A stretch of DNA of 5,101 nt from Acidobacteriaceae bacterium (lineage in GTDB: Bacteria; Acidobacteriota; Terriglobia; Terriglobales; Acidobacteriaceae). The notes beneath the pieces are model-generated. The model saw only the letters and a program-made list of their open reading frames with translations, was not told the DNA's origin and did no database searches. Position 1 is the first letter of the stretch, and each line of letters opens with the position of its first letter. Below, one piece after another: positions 1 through 5,101 of this stretch. Made by a program: the position numbers and the translations under genes. Location of the stretch: positions 1 to 5,101 of the forward strand of contig WQYS01000213.1 of NCBI GenBank assembly GCA_009781125.1, read 5' to 3'.

Positions 1-182
1 AGCAGATGGATAGCGCCGATCCCGATGGCGAAGAACAGAGCCGCCTTGGCCAGCTTGAACAGGCCGATCAGCAGCAAGCCGGGATCGATGCGGCGCCTGG
101 GTGGAACCGCGGTGACAGTCTCTATGCTCTCGCCGGTAGCGGGCACGTTGCTTTCTATTGTTGGCTGGCTCGAAACAGGCAT
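1..182 (-). CDS. DUF2127-like small membrane protein, N-terminal part (cut by window edge)
   Basis: The minus strand encodes 60 complete residues before the window ends. Residues 1-32 are a polar, Ser/Thr/Pro-rich cytosolic-looking leader ending in three arginines (PPRRRIDPG). They are followed by a hydrophobic segment at about 35-60 (LLLIGLFKLAKAALFFAIG), the first membrane helix. The order Arg-rich stretch, 'LLLIxxFKLxKAxLxxxxGIGA' and helix matches the start of DUF2127 family proteins, predicted multi-pass membrane proteins of unknown function. This is recognition from memory on a short fragment. The ATG at 182 has a weak purine-rich site (GAAGAAAG, 193-200) 10 bases upstream. An in-frame GTG at 237-239 overlaps the dxs stop codon (GTGA) and would add 19 residues by translational coupling. 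I prefer the ATG. Its position 53 bases after dxs on the same strand suggests co-transcription. Confidence 0.72.
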   Translation of the reverse strand, partial: MPVSSQPTIESNVPATGESIETVTAVPPRRRIDPGLLLIGLFKLAKAALFFAIGIGAIHL

Positions 183-235
183 CCGATCTAATCTTTCTTC
201 AGTTGACGTTGCTGCGCGTGAAATGTCAACGCCTC

Positions 236-2125
236 TCACTGACTCACCAGCCGGGACTCCGCCAGCCCTTGCAGCAGCGGCATTACCTTTTCCTTGGCGG
301 CCTCGGCCGTCAGGCCGTACTTCTGGCGCAGCGCATCGACCTTGCCGTGCTCGATAAACTCATCGGGCCAACCCACGCGCAGCACAGGAACGCTCAGTCC
401 CAGCTCGCTGATCCGCTCGAGCACCGCCGAGCCGAAGCCGCCCTCCAGCGCATGGTCCTCCATCGTAATCAGCACATGGCAGCGGCGGCCATAGAGGTTC
501 ACGCACTCACGGTCCACCGGCTTGGCGAACCTGGGGTTAATCACGGCCACGTGCAGGCCTTCATGCTCCAGCATATCGGCCAGCCGGACGGCCTCTGGCA
601 GCATCGCGCCCAGGCCGAAGACCGCAACATCGGAGCCGTCGTGGACCAGCTCGGCTTTGCCGATCTCCAGTTGCACGGGCTGCTTTTTGACGGCGACTCC
701 CGAAACCACTCCGCGCGGATAGCGTATGGCCGATGGTCCATCGCGCAGCATGGCCGTATACATCATGTCCTGCAACTCGTCCTCGTCCTTGGGAACCATA
801 TGGACGATGTTCGGAACCGCGCGCAGGAAGCTGATGTCAAACAATCCGTGATGCGTGGGGCCGTCATCGCCGCTCAGACCGCCGCGATCCATGCAGAACA
901 CTACAGGAAGGTTCTGCAAGCACACATCATGAACAATCGGGTCGAAGGCCCTCTGCAAGAACGTCGAGTAGATGGCGCAGAACGGCCTGTATCCCTTGGT
1001 TGCCATTCCCGCCGCAAAGATCACCGCGTGCTCTTCGGCGATGCCGACATCGAAGAACCGCTCGGGATGGTGCGGGCGGAAGAGATCGAGCGCCGTGCCG
1101 TTAGGCATCGCGGCGGTGATGGCAACGACCTTCTCGTTGCGGTCTGCGAGCCGGGTAAGGCTCTCGGCGAAGACCTCCGACCATGTCTTCTGCCCTGCCG
1201 GTTTCGTCTCGCCCGACTCAGGATCGTACGGCCCCAGGCCGTGGAACTTCTTCTGCTTCTGCTCGGCGGGCTCGAAGCCGCGTCCCTTCTGCGTGATCGC
1301 ATGCAGGATCACTGGCTTGTTCTGGTTCTTCAGAAACTTGAAGGTCTCGATCAGCAGCGGCAGATTGTGTCCGTCGATCGGGCCGTAGTAGTTCAGCCCG
1401 AACTCCTCGAAGATCATCCCCGCGCCAAACAGGCCTTTGGCCGCCTCTTCGGCCTTGCGCGCCACGTGACGCGCCGCCTTGCCGCCAAACCTTTCGATCA
1501 GTCCGGCGGCCTTGTCGTGCAGGCTGCTGTAGGTCGGATTGGCTACGATCTTGTGAAAGTACTCGGCAATGGCGCCGACGTTCTTATCGATAGACCATGC
1601 GTTATCGTTGAGCACGATGATGAGCCGCCTGGTCTGCGCGGCTATATTGTTGAGTGCCTCGAACGAGATGCCGTTGGTAAAGGCCGCGTCTCCGGCCAGC
1701 GCGATGATGTGCTCCTTGCCGCCTGCGAGATCGCGCGCGACGGCCATGCCCAGCGCCGCGCTCAGGGCTGTTCCTGCATGGCCCGCGCCGTAGCAGTCGT
1801 GCTTGCTCTCAGTGCGCAGCATGAAGCCGTTCAAGCCGCCCGGCTGACGAATGGTGTCGAACTGCTTCTCGCGTCCGGTCAGCAGCTTGTGCACGTAGGC
1901 CTGGTGACTGACATCGAAGATAAAGCTGTCGGCGGGAGTATCAAAGACGTAGTGCAGGGCCAGGGTCAGCTCGACGACACCAAGATTGGGCCCGATATGG
2001 CCGCCGGTCCTGGCGACACTGACGATCAGGCGCTCGCGAATCTCTTCGGCAAGTATCTCCAGCTCGTCCAGCGACAGTTGCTTCACGTCTGCCGGAGAGT
2101 TGATCTGTTTCAGAATCGAGTTCAT
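236..2125 (-). CDS. dxs: 1-deoxy-D-xylulose-5-phosphate synthase (DXS)
   Basis: DXS condenses pyruvate and glyceraldehyde 3-phosphate into 1-deoxy-D-xylulose 5-phosphate. This is the first step of the MEP isoprenoid pathway and also feeds thiamine and pyridoxal synthesis; the enzyme is a cytosolic thiamine-diphosphate homodimer. The 629 residues compare with 620 in E. coli. Visible landmarks are GGHIGPNLG (His43), DVSHQAYVHK (His74), GDA...NDN cofactor motif (Asp146, Asn173-Asn175), GIAEEH (catalytic Glu364), YSTFLQRAFD (Tyr386), DRGGLSGDDGPTHHG (Arg414, Asp421, His425) and RYPRG (Arg471). They correspond by near-constant offset to E. coli His49, His80, Asp152, Glu370, Tyr392, Arg420, Asp427, His431 and Arg478. 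Domains run thiamine-binding (about 1-300), transketolase pyrimidine-binding (about 313-475) and C-terminal (about 490-620). I chose ATG 2125 (MNSILKQ) because a TTG at 2188 would add 21 residues without family counterpart. Oddities are GDA for GDG and VSHQ for VGHQ. Confidence 0.96.
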   Translation of the reverse strand: MNSILKQINSPADVKQLSLDELEILAEEIRERLIVSVARTGGHIGPNLGVVELTLALHYVFDTPADSFIFDVSHQAYVHKLLTGREKQFDTIRQPGGLNGFMLRTESKHDCYGAGHAGTALSAALGMAVARDLAGGKEHIIALAGDAAFTNGISFEALNNIAAQTRRLIIVLNDNAWSIDKNVGAIAEYFHKIVANPTYSSLHDKAAGLIERFGGKAARHVARKAEEAAKGLFGAGMIFEEFGLNYYGPIDGHNLPLLIETFKFLKNQNKPVILHAITQKGRGFEPAEQKQKKFHGLGPYDPESGETKPAGQKTWSEVFAESLTRLADRNEKVVAITAAMPNGTALDLFRPHHPERFFDVGIAEEHAVIFAAGMATKGYRPFCAIYSTFLQRAFDPIVHDVCLQNLPVVFCMDRGGLSGDDGPTHHGLFDISFLRAVPNIVHMVPKDEDELQDMMYTAMLRDGPSAIRYPRGVVSGVAVKKQPVQLEIGKAELVHDGSDVAVFGLGAMLPEAVRLADMLEHEGLHVAVINPRFAKPVDRECVNLYGRRCHVLITMEDHALEGGFGSAVLERISELGLSVPVLRVGWPDEFIEHGKVDALRQKYGLTAEAAKEKVMPLLQGLAESRLVSQ

Positions 2126-2212
2126 TGGAGACAACCTGCTTTCGTCCGCCACCAACGGCAAGCACAATGCAAACCTGCATCCCAGCAAGCCTGCGCTACA
2201 ATCTGGCCTCTT

Positions 2213-2221
2213 AGTATAACA
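2213..2221 (-). promoter_or_regulatory. Extended -10 promoter for dxs
   Basis: Read on the minus strand the sequence is TGTTATACT, that is TGn followed by TATACT, one mismatch from the TATAAT consensus. No good -35 hexamer is present; at 17 bp spacing one finds TAGGTG. Extended -10 promoters often tolerate this. The predicted start lies near 2206, giving a leader of about 80 bases before the dxs ATG. This would let dxs be transcribed independently of the upstream M61 gene. Confidence 0.5.
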
Positions 2222-2305
2222 ACGCCAACATCTTCCACCTATCAGATGCGAGTATGAGAACGGGCAGTTATCTCCTTAGGTTTGAAGCACTAACCCGTAT
2301 TAACC

Positions 2306-2342
2306 CCTTGTCGTCCCGCAGCGAAGCGAAGGGATGACAAGG
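2306..2342. repeat. 12-bp-stem hairpin, probable dispersed palindromic element or terminator
   Basis: The left arm CCTTGTCGTCCC (2306-2317) and right arm GGGATGACAAGG (2331-2342) match at 11 of 12 positions. The exception is a G:T pair, so as plus-strand RNA all 12 positions can pair. The 13-base loop GCAGCGAAGCGAA contains a doubled GCGAA. It begins 13 bases after the M61 stop codon, where a terminator for that gene would sit, but no T-rich tract follows on either strand. The arm and loop pattern resembles hairpins scattered between genes in Acidobacteriota and other genomes, as I recall them. It may work as an end-of-transcript structure or be a mobile repeat remnant. Confidence 0.7.
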
Positions 2343-2355
2343 TAATGAAAGTGAC

Positions 2356-4275
2356 TTATTCCGCTTTCATCTCCGCTACCGCTGGCACCTTTTCAGGCTT
2401 CGTCAGCGGCGAAGTGATGTCGTCGAGGTAGGCTGGCGTTCCACTGATGCGTTCGAGCGCCGGATAGCGCTCGCCGTCGTGGTAGTCGATGTCGGCAAGC
2501 GTAACGAAGGTGTCCGATTGCAGGATGAGGTGGATCGGCTCAGCCCTGCCCTTCGCGTCCGTGATGGCGGCACGCAGGGCTTCCGGCGAGAAGGTGTTGC
2601 CATTGACGGCGATGATCTTCGCTCCGGGAGCGAGATTGGCCTTGTCGGCGGCGCTGCCCCAGCGAACGTCACCGATGACGCCGTCGCTGGAGACGCGCAG
2701 GCCGACGGAGTACCAGACATCGACACCGCGGCGTCCGATTGCCGCTAACGCCATATGCTCGGTGGCATTCGGCTTGTCCGTAAAGACCAGCTTGTATCCG
2801 CCGCGCTCGATTCCGGCCAGATCAGCCTCGGGATTGATGTTATCAATGCGCTCGCGGATGAAGGCGGCCCAGTCATAAGGAAGAACCTGATTGAGGTCGG
2901 CGATCAACTCATCGAGCGTGTAGGTAACGATCAGCGGGCCGGTGTCGCCTCCCTTGCCGAGAAAGATGTGCAGGAAGTCGGTCAGCGACTTCTTGTTGCC
3001 GGTCTGCTTGCGGATGAGCGTGTCTACGTCGAGCCAGAAGAGTTCGCCTTCCTGGTAGTAGTCCTGTCCGCGCCGCCAGTTGGACCAGGCCGGCCCCCTT
3101 GCACGCAGAATACTGGAGGCAATCGCGGTGTCCTCCGTGCTGCGCCACTGGCGTCCGGGCTTGTAGGCAAGGTTGGCCGCCGACATCGCCAGCATGTAGC
3201 GATACTGTGCCTGCGTCTTCAACCCGGAGCGCGCCGCCAGCACGTTGCCCAGATACTGCGTCATGCCCTCGTAGACCCACAGCAGCGAGCCTTGCTGCAT
3301 CTTGTGGAAGTCGTCTTGATAGAGGTTGAAGGGGCGGCGATACTTCCCGTTCCAGGAGTGCGTGAACTCGTGCGGCAGCAGGTCGGACTCGGCAAGCTGA
3401 TGAATGTCATCGGCGTAGCCTTTCTCGCCGACTCCGTTATCGGACGACTGGCCGTGTTCCAACCCTTCGCCCCCGGCTACATCGGAGAGAGTCAGAAGGA
3501 AGTGATAGACATTGTAGTGGCGCGAACCATAAGCGGCCCCGGTCTCGCGAACCAGATTGTTGAGCGAGGCAAGAAATGCGGGACGTAGCGTAGTGTCCTC
3601 TGGAGCGTCGGCGACGACATCGATGAAATGCTTCGGAGTAACCTCAGGAGCCAGCGCGTACTCGTGGAAGTACTGTCCCGTAATCACGGGCGAGTCCTGA
3701 AGCTGCTCGATATTCGTCGCGGCGAAGTGTGCCGTGCCGCCAGCCGGATACTGTGACCGTTGGGGGTCGTAGCCGTCCACCGGCGTCATCGCCGTGCCGA
3801 TTCCCCAGCCTTTGGGGACGATCACCGTGGGCTGAACAGGAATCTCTTTGACCGGCGTATTGGCAGGGTAGAGGAGCAGCTTCTCCCACTCCAGCACCGC
3901 CAGCCTCTGCGTGACGCGCTCGGTCACGATGCAGTCCAGGTGCGCGTGCAGCGTGGCGACTCCGGCGGGAACCGTGACGTGAAGCTGGTACAGGTCTTCG
4001 TCGTCACGCCGCCATTCGAGCCTTTTACCGTTGGCGGTGAAGACGACGCCTACGATCTGGTTGACCGGCCCATAAGACTGATGCGTACCGGGAATCCACT
4101 CGGGCGTCGTGAGCGAGACCACGCCCGGCTGAACCGGTATGTCGATCTCGGCGTGATAGAGCTTGCGCGGAGCGTCGGTCAGATCGGCGGTGATCTTAAT
4201 GGGAGCCTGCTGGCCAAAGGCTAGACTCGCAACCAGAAGCGCAAATGGCAGAATGACGATAGTGCGAACGGACAT
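2356..4275 (-). CDS. Secreted M61 family metallopeptidase with C-terminal PDZ domain
   Basis: This is a complete 639-residue protein of family M61, whose type member is the Sphingomonas glycyl aminopeptidase. The family comprises zinc metallopeptidases releasing small N-terminal residues such as Gly or Ala. Residues 1-21 form a signal peptide (hydrophobic VILPFALLVASLAF, likely cleavage before Gln22), so it acts outside the cytoplasm. An N-terminal beta domain covers about 25-195. The catalytic domain holds GGEGLEHGQS (268-277), the zinc site HEFTH (His302, Glu303, His306) and WVYEGMTQY with third ligand Glu336. YYQEGELFWLD (406-416) is another typical segment. A PDZ domain spans about 520-590 (SVGLRVSSDG, then LAPGAKIIAVNGN). 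ATG 4275 is supported by the Shine-Dalgarno sequence GAGAGGAAG (4284-4292), 8 bases upstream, and by the signal peptide starting there. Family assignment is firm; the natural substrate is unknown and no neighbour indicates it. Confidence 0.94.
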   Translation of the reverse strand: MSVRTIVILPFALLVASLAFGQQAPIKITADLTDAPRKLYHAEIDIPVQPGVVSLTTPEWIPGTHQSYGPVNQIVGVVFTANGKRLEWRRDDEDLYQLHVTVPAGVATLHAHLDCIVTERVTQRLAVLEWEKLLLYPANTPVKEIPVQPTVIVPKGWGIGTAMTPVDGYDPQRSQYPAGGTAHFAATNIEQLQDSPVITGQYFHEYALAPEVTPKHFIDVVADAPEDTTLRPAFLASLNNLVRETGAAYGSRHYNVYHFLLTLSDVAGGEGLEHGQSSDNGVGEKGYADDIHQLAESDLLPHEFTHSWNGKYRRPFNLYQDDFHKMQQGSLLWVYEGMTQYLGNVLAARSGLKTQAQYRYMLAMSAANLAYKPGRQWRSTEDTAIASSILRARGPAWSNWRRGQDYYQEGELFWLDVDTLIRKQTGNKKSLTDFLHIFLGKGGDTGPLIVTYTLDELIADLNQVLPYDWAAFIRERIDNINPEADLAGIERGGYKLVFTDKPNATEHMALAAIGRRGVDVWYSVGLRVSSDGVIGDVRWGSAADKANLAPGAKIIAVNGNTFSPEALRAAITDAKGRAEPIHLILQSDTFVTLADIDYHDGERYPALERISGTPAYLDDITSPLTKPEKVPAVAEMKAE

Positions 4276-4283
4276 GCGGGAGA

Positions 4284-4292
4284 CTTCCTCTC
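4284..4292 (-). promoter_or_regulatory. Ribosome binding site of the M61 peptidase
   Basis: The minus strand reads GAGAGGAAG, eight bases before the ATG at 4275. It is the strongest Shine-Dalgarno match among the genes here and fixes the start codon. Confidence 0.75.
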
Positions 4293-4356
4293 AGTGAATG
4301 ACCCGATCCAGCCCAGACGGACTCCAAAGCCGTCACGGGCCGGCAGTAAGCCGCGT

Positions 4357-4379
4357 TATTCACAGGCTATTCATACGGC
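4357..4379. repeat. Two TATTCA half-sites one helical turn apart
   Basis: TATTCACAGGC (4357-4367) is followed directly by TATTCATACGGC (4368-4379), so TATTCA recurs with an 11-bp period. It lies just upstream of the plus-strand -35 candidate and downstream of the minus-strand start. A transcription factor binding side by side on one DNA face would fit, but two short copies can arise by chance. Confidence 0.25.
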
Positions 4380-4407
4380 GTGACAAATCAAGCTACCATT
4401 ATAGATA
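4380..4407 (+). promoter_or_regulatory. Candidate promoter for the KimA-like permease
   Basis: GTGACA (4380-4385) as -35 and TAGATA (4402-4407) as -10 are separated by 16 bp within a markedly AT-rich island. Each hexamer departs from consensus at one or two positions. TATAGA at 4400-4405 is an alternative -10, with a short 14-bp spacer. Either would start transcription around 4411-4414, about 90 bases before the permease ATG. Confidence 0.35.
4398..4403 (-). promoter_or_regulatory. -10 element (TATAAT) for the M61 peptidase gene
   Basis: The minus strand reads a perfect TATAAT. No convincing -35 is found at 16-18 bp; TTGAGC lies upstream but only 13 bp away. Transcription would start near 4391, leaving a leader of about 115 bases before the peptidase ATG. 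It overlaps the plus-strand -10 candidate, so polymerase binding in the two directions would be mutually exclusive. Confidence 0.45.
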
Positions 4408-4410
4408 GAT

Positions 4411-4500
4411 ATGGTTGCTCAACGCCCGGGAGCGATTTTGTGGAGCATCGACGATGCTCGCACGGGACGGCACAGGGCTGACAGGTCTAACAGGTCATAA
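4411..4500 (+). CDS. Possible 29-residue upstream ORF / leader peptide before the permease
   Basis: An ATG at 4411 opens 29 codons ending in TAA at 4498-4500, followed by GGG and then the permease ATG in the same frame. The peptide begins MVAQRPGAIL and is arginine-rich at the end, with AGG at codons 22, 25 and 28. No Shine-Dalgarno sequence precedes the ATG. With the -10 candidates proposed at 4400-4407, transcription would start at or just after this ATG, so it would have to be leaderless or not translated. The stop placed three bases from the next start would allow translational coupling. The ORF is short enough to be chance, and I know no homologue. Confidence 0.22.
   Translation: MVAQRPGAILWSIDDARTGRHRADRSNRS
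4443..4459. promoter_or_regulatory. Perfect 17-bp dyad, possible operator or leader hairpin
   Basis: GAGCATCG-A-CGATGCTC is a perfect 8+8 inverted repeat around one central base, 44 bases upstream of the permease start and downstream of its candidate promoter. As DNA it has the size of a dimeric repressor operator. As RNA it folds into a 7-bp stem with a GAC triloop, and GTG (4440-4442) can pair with CAC (4461-4463) if G4460 bulges out. No T-tract follows, so it is not a standard terminator. I do not recognise it as the site of a known regulator. Confidence 0.5.
4472..4498 (+). repeat. Triple 9-bp repeat ACAGGNNNN ahead of the permease start
   Basis: ACAGGGCTG (4472-4480), ACAGGTCTA (4481-4489) and ACAGGTCAT (4490-4498) are three adjacent 9-base units. 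All share ACAGG, and the last two share ACAGGTC. The AGG of the last unit (4492-4494) lies nine bases before the ATG and is the most plausible Shine-Dalgarno core. The AAGGG directly touching the ATG is too close. The other two AGG copies sit 9 and 18 bases further upstream. Confidence 0.5.
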
Positions 4501-4503
4501 GGG

Positions 4504-5101
4504 ATGAATCCATCGATTACTCCGGCAGGCAAGGAAGAAGAAGCTCCGGCAAGCGAGAAAAAAGAGTCACTGTCGTTTCTGAATGTTCTTTTGGGAAGGC
4601 CTCTGGCCACCAGCGAAGACCGCGCCCAGCGTGTCGGCCTAGCGGCGGGAATCCCCATCTTCGGGCTGGACGCGCTGACCAGTTCGGCTTACGGCCCCGA
4701 GGCGGCCATGACGCTGCTGATCCCGCTGGGGATCGCAAGCATCAACCATATCGTTCCGGTCATCACGGCGATCCTGATTCTGATGGCGATCGTCTACTTC
4801 AGCTACCGCCAGACGCTGGAAGCCTATCCTTCTGGCGGCGGCTCCTACACGGTGGCGTCGGAGAACCTGGGAAATTTTGCGGGAATGCTGGCGGCATCGG
4901 CGCTGATGATCGACTACATCCTGACGTGCGCCATCGGAATGAGCTCGGGCGTCACTGCCCTGACCTCGGCCGTTCCCTGGCTGATCCCTCACCGGCTGAC
5001 GATCTGCCTGACGATCCTCTTCGTCATGACGTTAATCAATCTTCGCGGCGTAAGAGACACGGGGAAAACCTTCATCCTGCCGACGGCGATGTTCATCCTC
5101 A
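4504..5101 (+). CDS. APC-superfamily permease, KimA (YdaO)-like potassium transporter candidate, N-terminal part
   Basis: The window holds 199 residues before its right edge. Residues 1-30 are charged and cytosolic. LGRPLATSEDRAQRVG (30-45) precedes the first, broken helix (about 46-75) with GLDALTSSAYGPE. Further helices lie at about 84-101, 125-148, 165-180 and from 188, with AYPSGGGSYTVASENLG (107-123) and NLRGVRDTG (179-187) between them. These motifs match Bacillus KimA-type proteins (GRPL, SDALSSVAYGPE, YPHGGGAY, VDYILTV, NLRGV), which import potassium with protons. Asp56, Tyr63, Asp137 and Tyr138 have exactly the spacing of KimA Asp36, Tyr43, Asp117 and Tyr118, residues I recall as ion-binding. 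Related APC permeases move amino acids, so potassium is an inference. The start is secure upstream: an in-frame TAA at 4498-4500 blocks extension. The gene diverges from the M61 gene across a 228-bp control region. Confidence 0.9.
   Translation, partial: MNPSITPAGKEEEAPASEKKESLSFLNVLLGRPLATSEDRAQRVGLAAGIPIFGLDALTSSAYGPEAAMTLLIPLGIASINHIVPVITAILILMAIVYFSYRQTLEAYPSGGGSYTVASENLGNFAGMLAASALMIDYILTCAIGMSSGVTALTSAVPWLIPHRLTICLTILFVMTLINLRGVRDTGKTFILPTAMFIL

Noticed and set aside
202..230. GTTGAC/GTCAAC inverted repeat between dxs and the DUF2127-like gene, as a terminator
   Set aside because: The stem is only 6 bp with a 17-base loop and no T-tract, and the next gene on the same strand follows at once.
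2126..2188. Upstream TTG start at 2188, adding 21 residues to DXS
   Set aside because: The extension (beginning MLGCRFALCL) has no counterpart in DXS proteins, which are cytosolic and start close to the MNSILKQ position.
158..2257. A 699-codon open frame on the plus strand running antisense to the whole dxs gene
   Set aside because: Its product shows no recognisable domain and has the His/Gln/Arg/Leu-rich composition of a reverse-frame shadow in GC-rich DNA. The minus strand carries an unmistakable full-length DXS, so this is a by-product of its codon use.
2268..2280. Strong AAGGAG-type ribosome site on the minus strand in the gap before dxs
   Set aside because: TAAGGAG is present but no ATG, GTG or TTG lies at a usable distance downstream, and no ORF follows.
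2755..3588. A 277-codon plus-strand open frame inside the M61 gene
   Set aside because: It is antisense to the conserved catalytic region of the peptidase, with no domain signal and no ribosome binding site of note.
4332..4384. GTCACG ... CGTGAC inverted repeat in the divergent gap
   Set aside because: Two 6-mers 41 bases apart with no extension of the pairing are within chance expectation.
4276..4503. c-di-AMP (ydaO/yuaA) riboswitch upstream of the KimA-like gene
   Set aside because: I looked because Bacillus kimA has one, but the conserved core segments are not visible and the predicted leader of about 90 bases is too short for that fold.

Overview
The window reads as a GC-rich bacterial chromosome segment carrying ordinary housekeeping and membrane genes. 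A divergent DXS, a secreted M61 peptidase with a PDZ domain, and a dispersed-type hairpin with a 'GCAGCGAAGCGAA' loop together suggest an Acidobacteriota soil bacterium (Terriglobus/Granulicella/Edaphobacter type). That placement is an inference from memory of such genomes, not a search result.

Layout: (1) 1-182, minus strand: the N-terminal 60 residues of a small membrane protein resembling DUF2127, cut by the window edge. It lies just downstream of dxs and may be co-transcribed with it. (2) 236-2125, minus: a complete dxs, giving the entry enzyme of the MEP isoprenoid pathway. All catalytic residues I can align are conserved, but the thiamine-diphosphate GDG motif reads GDA. (3) 2126-2355, a 230-bp gap: an extended -10 promoter reading into dxs and a 12-bp-stem hairpin just after the M61 stop codon. 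(4) 2356-4275, minus: a complete exported M61 metallopeptidase with HEXXH zinc site and C-terminal PDZ domain. (5) 4276-4503, a 228-bp divergent intergenic region: a perfect TATAAT on the minus strand overlapping a weaker plus-strand promoter, a perfect 17-bp dyad, a triple 9-bp repeat, and a 29-codon upstream ORF ending three bases before the next gene. (6) 4504 to the right edge, plus: the first 199 residues of an APC-superfamily permease. It resembles the potassium transporter KimA, including the spacing of its ion-binding Asp and Tyr residues.

The genes do not form one pathway. Only dxs and the DUF2127-like gene look like a shared transcript. The M61 gene and the permease are divergently transcribed from a common control region, which is the least explained part of the window. 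I found no RNA genes, mobile elements, CRISPR arrays or clear signs of horizontal transfer. I see no evidence of a new multi-gene system; the most interesting candidate is the leader of the permease gene.
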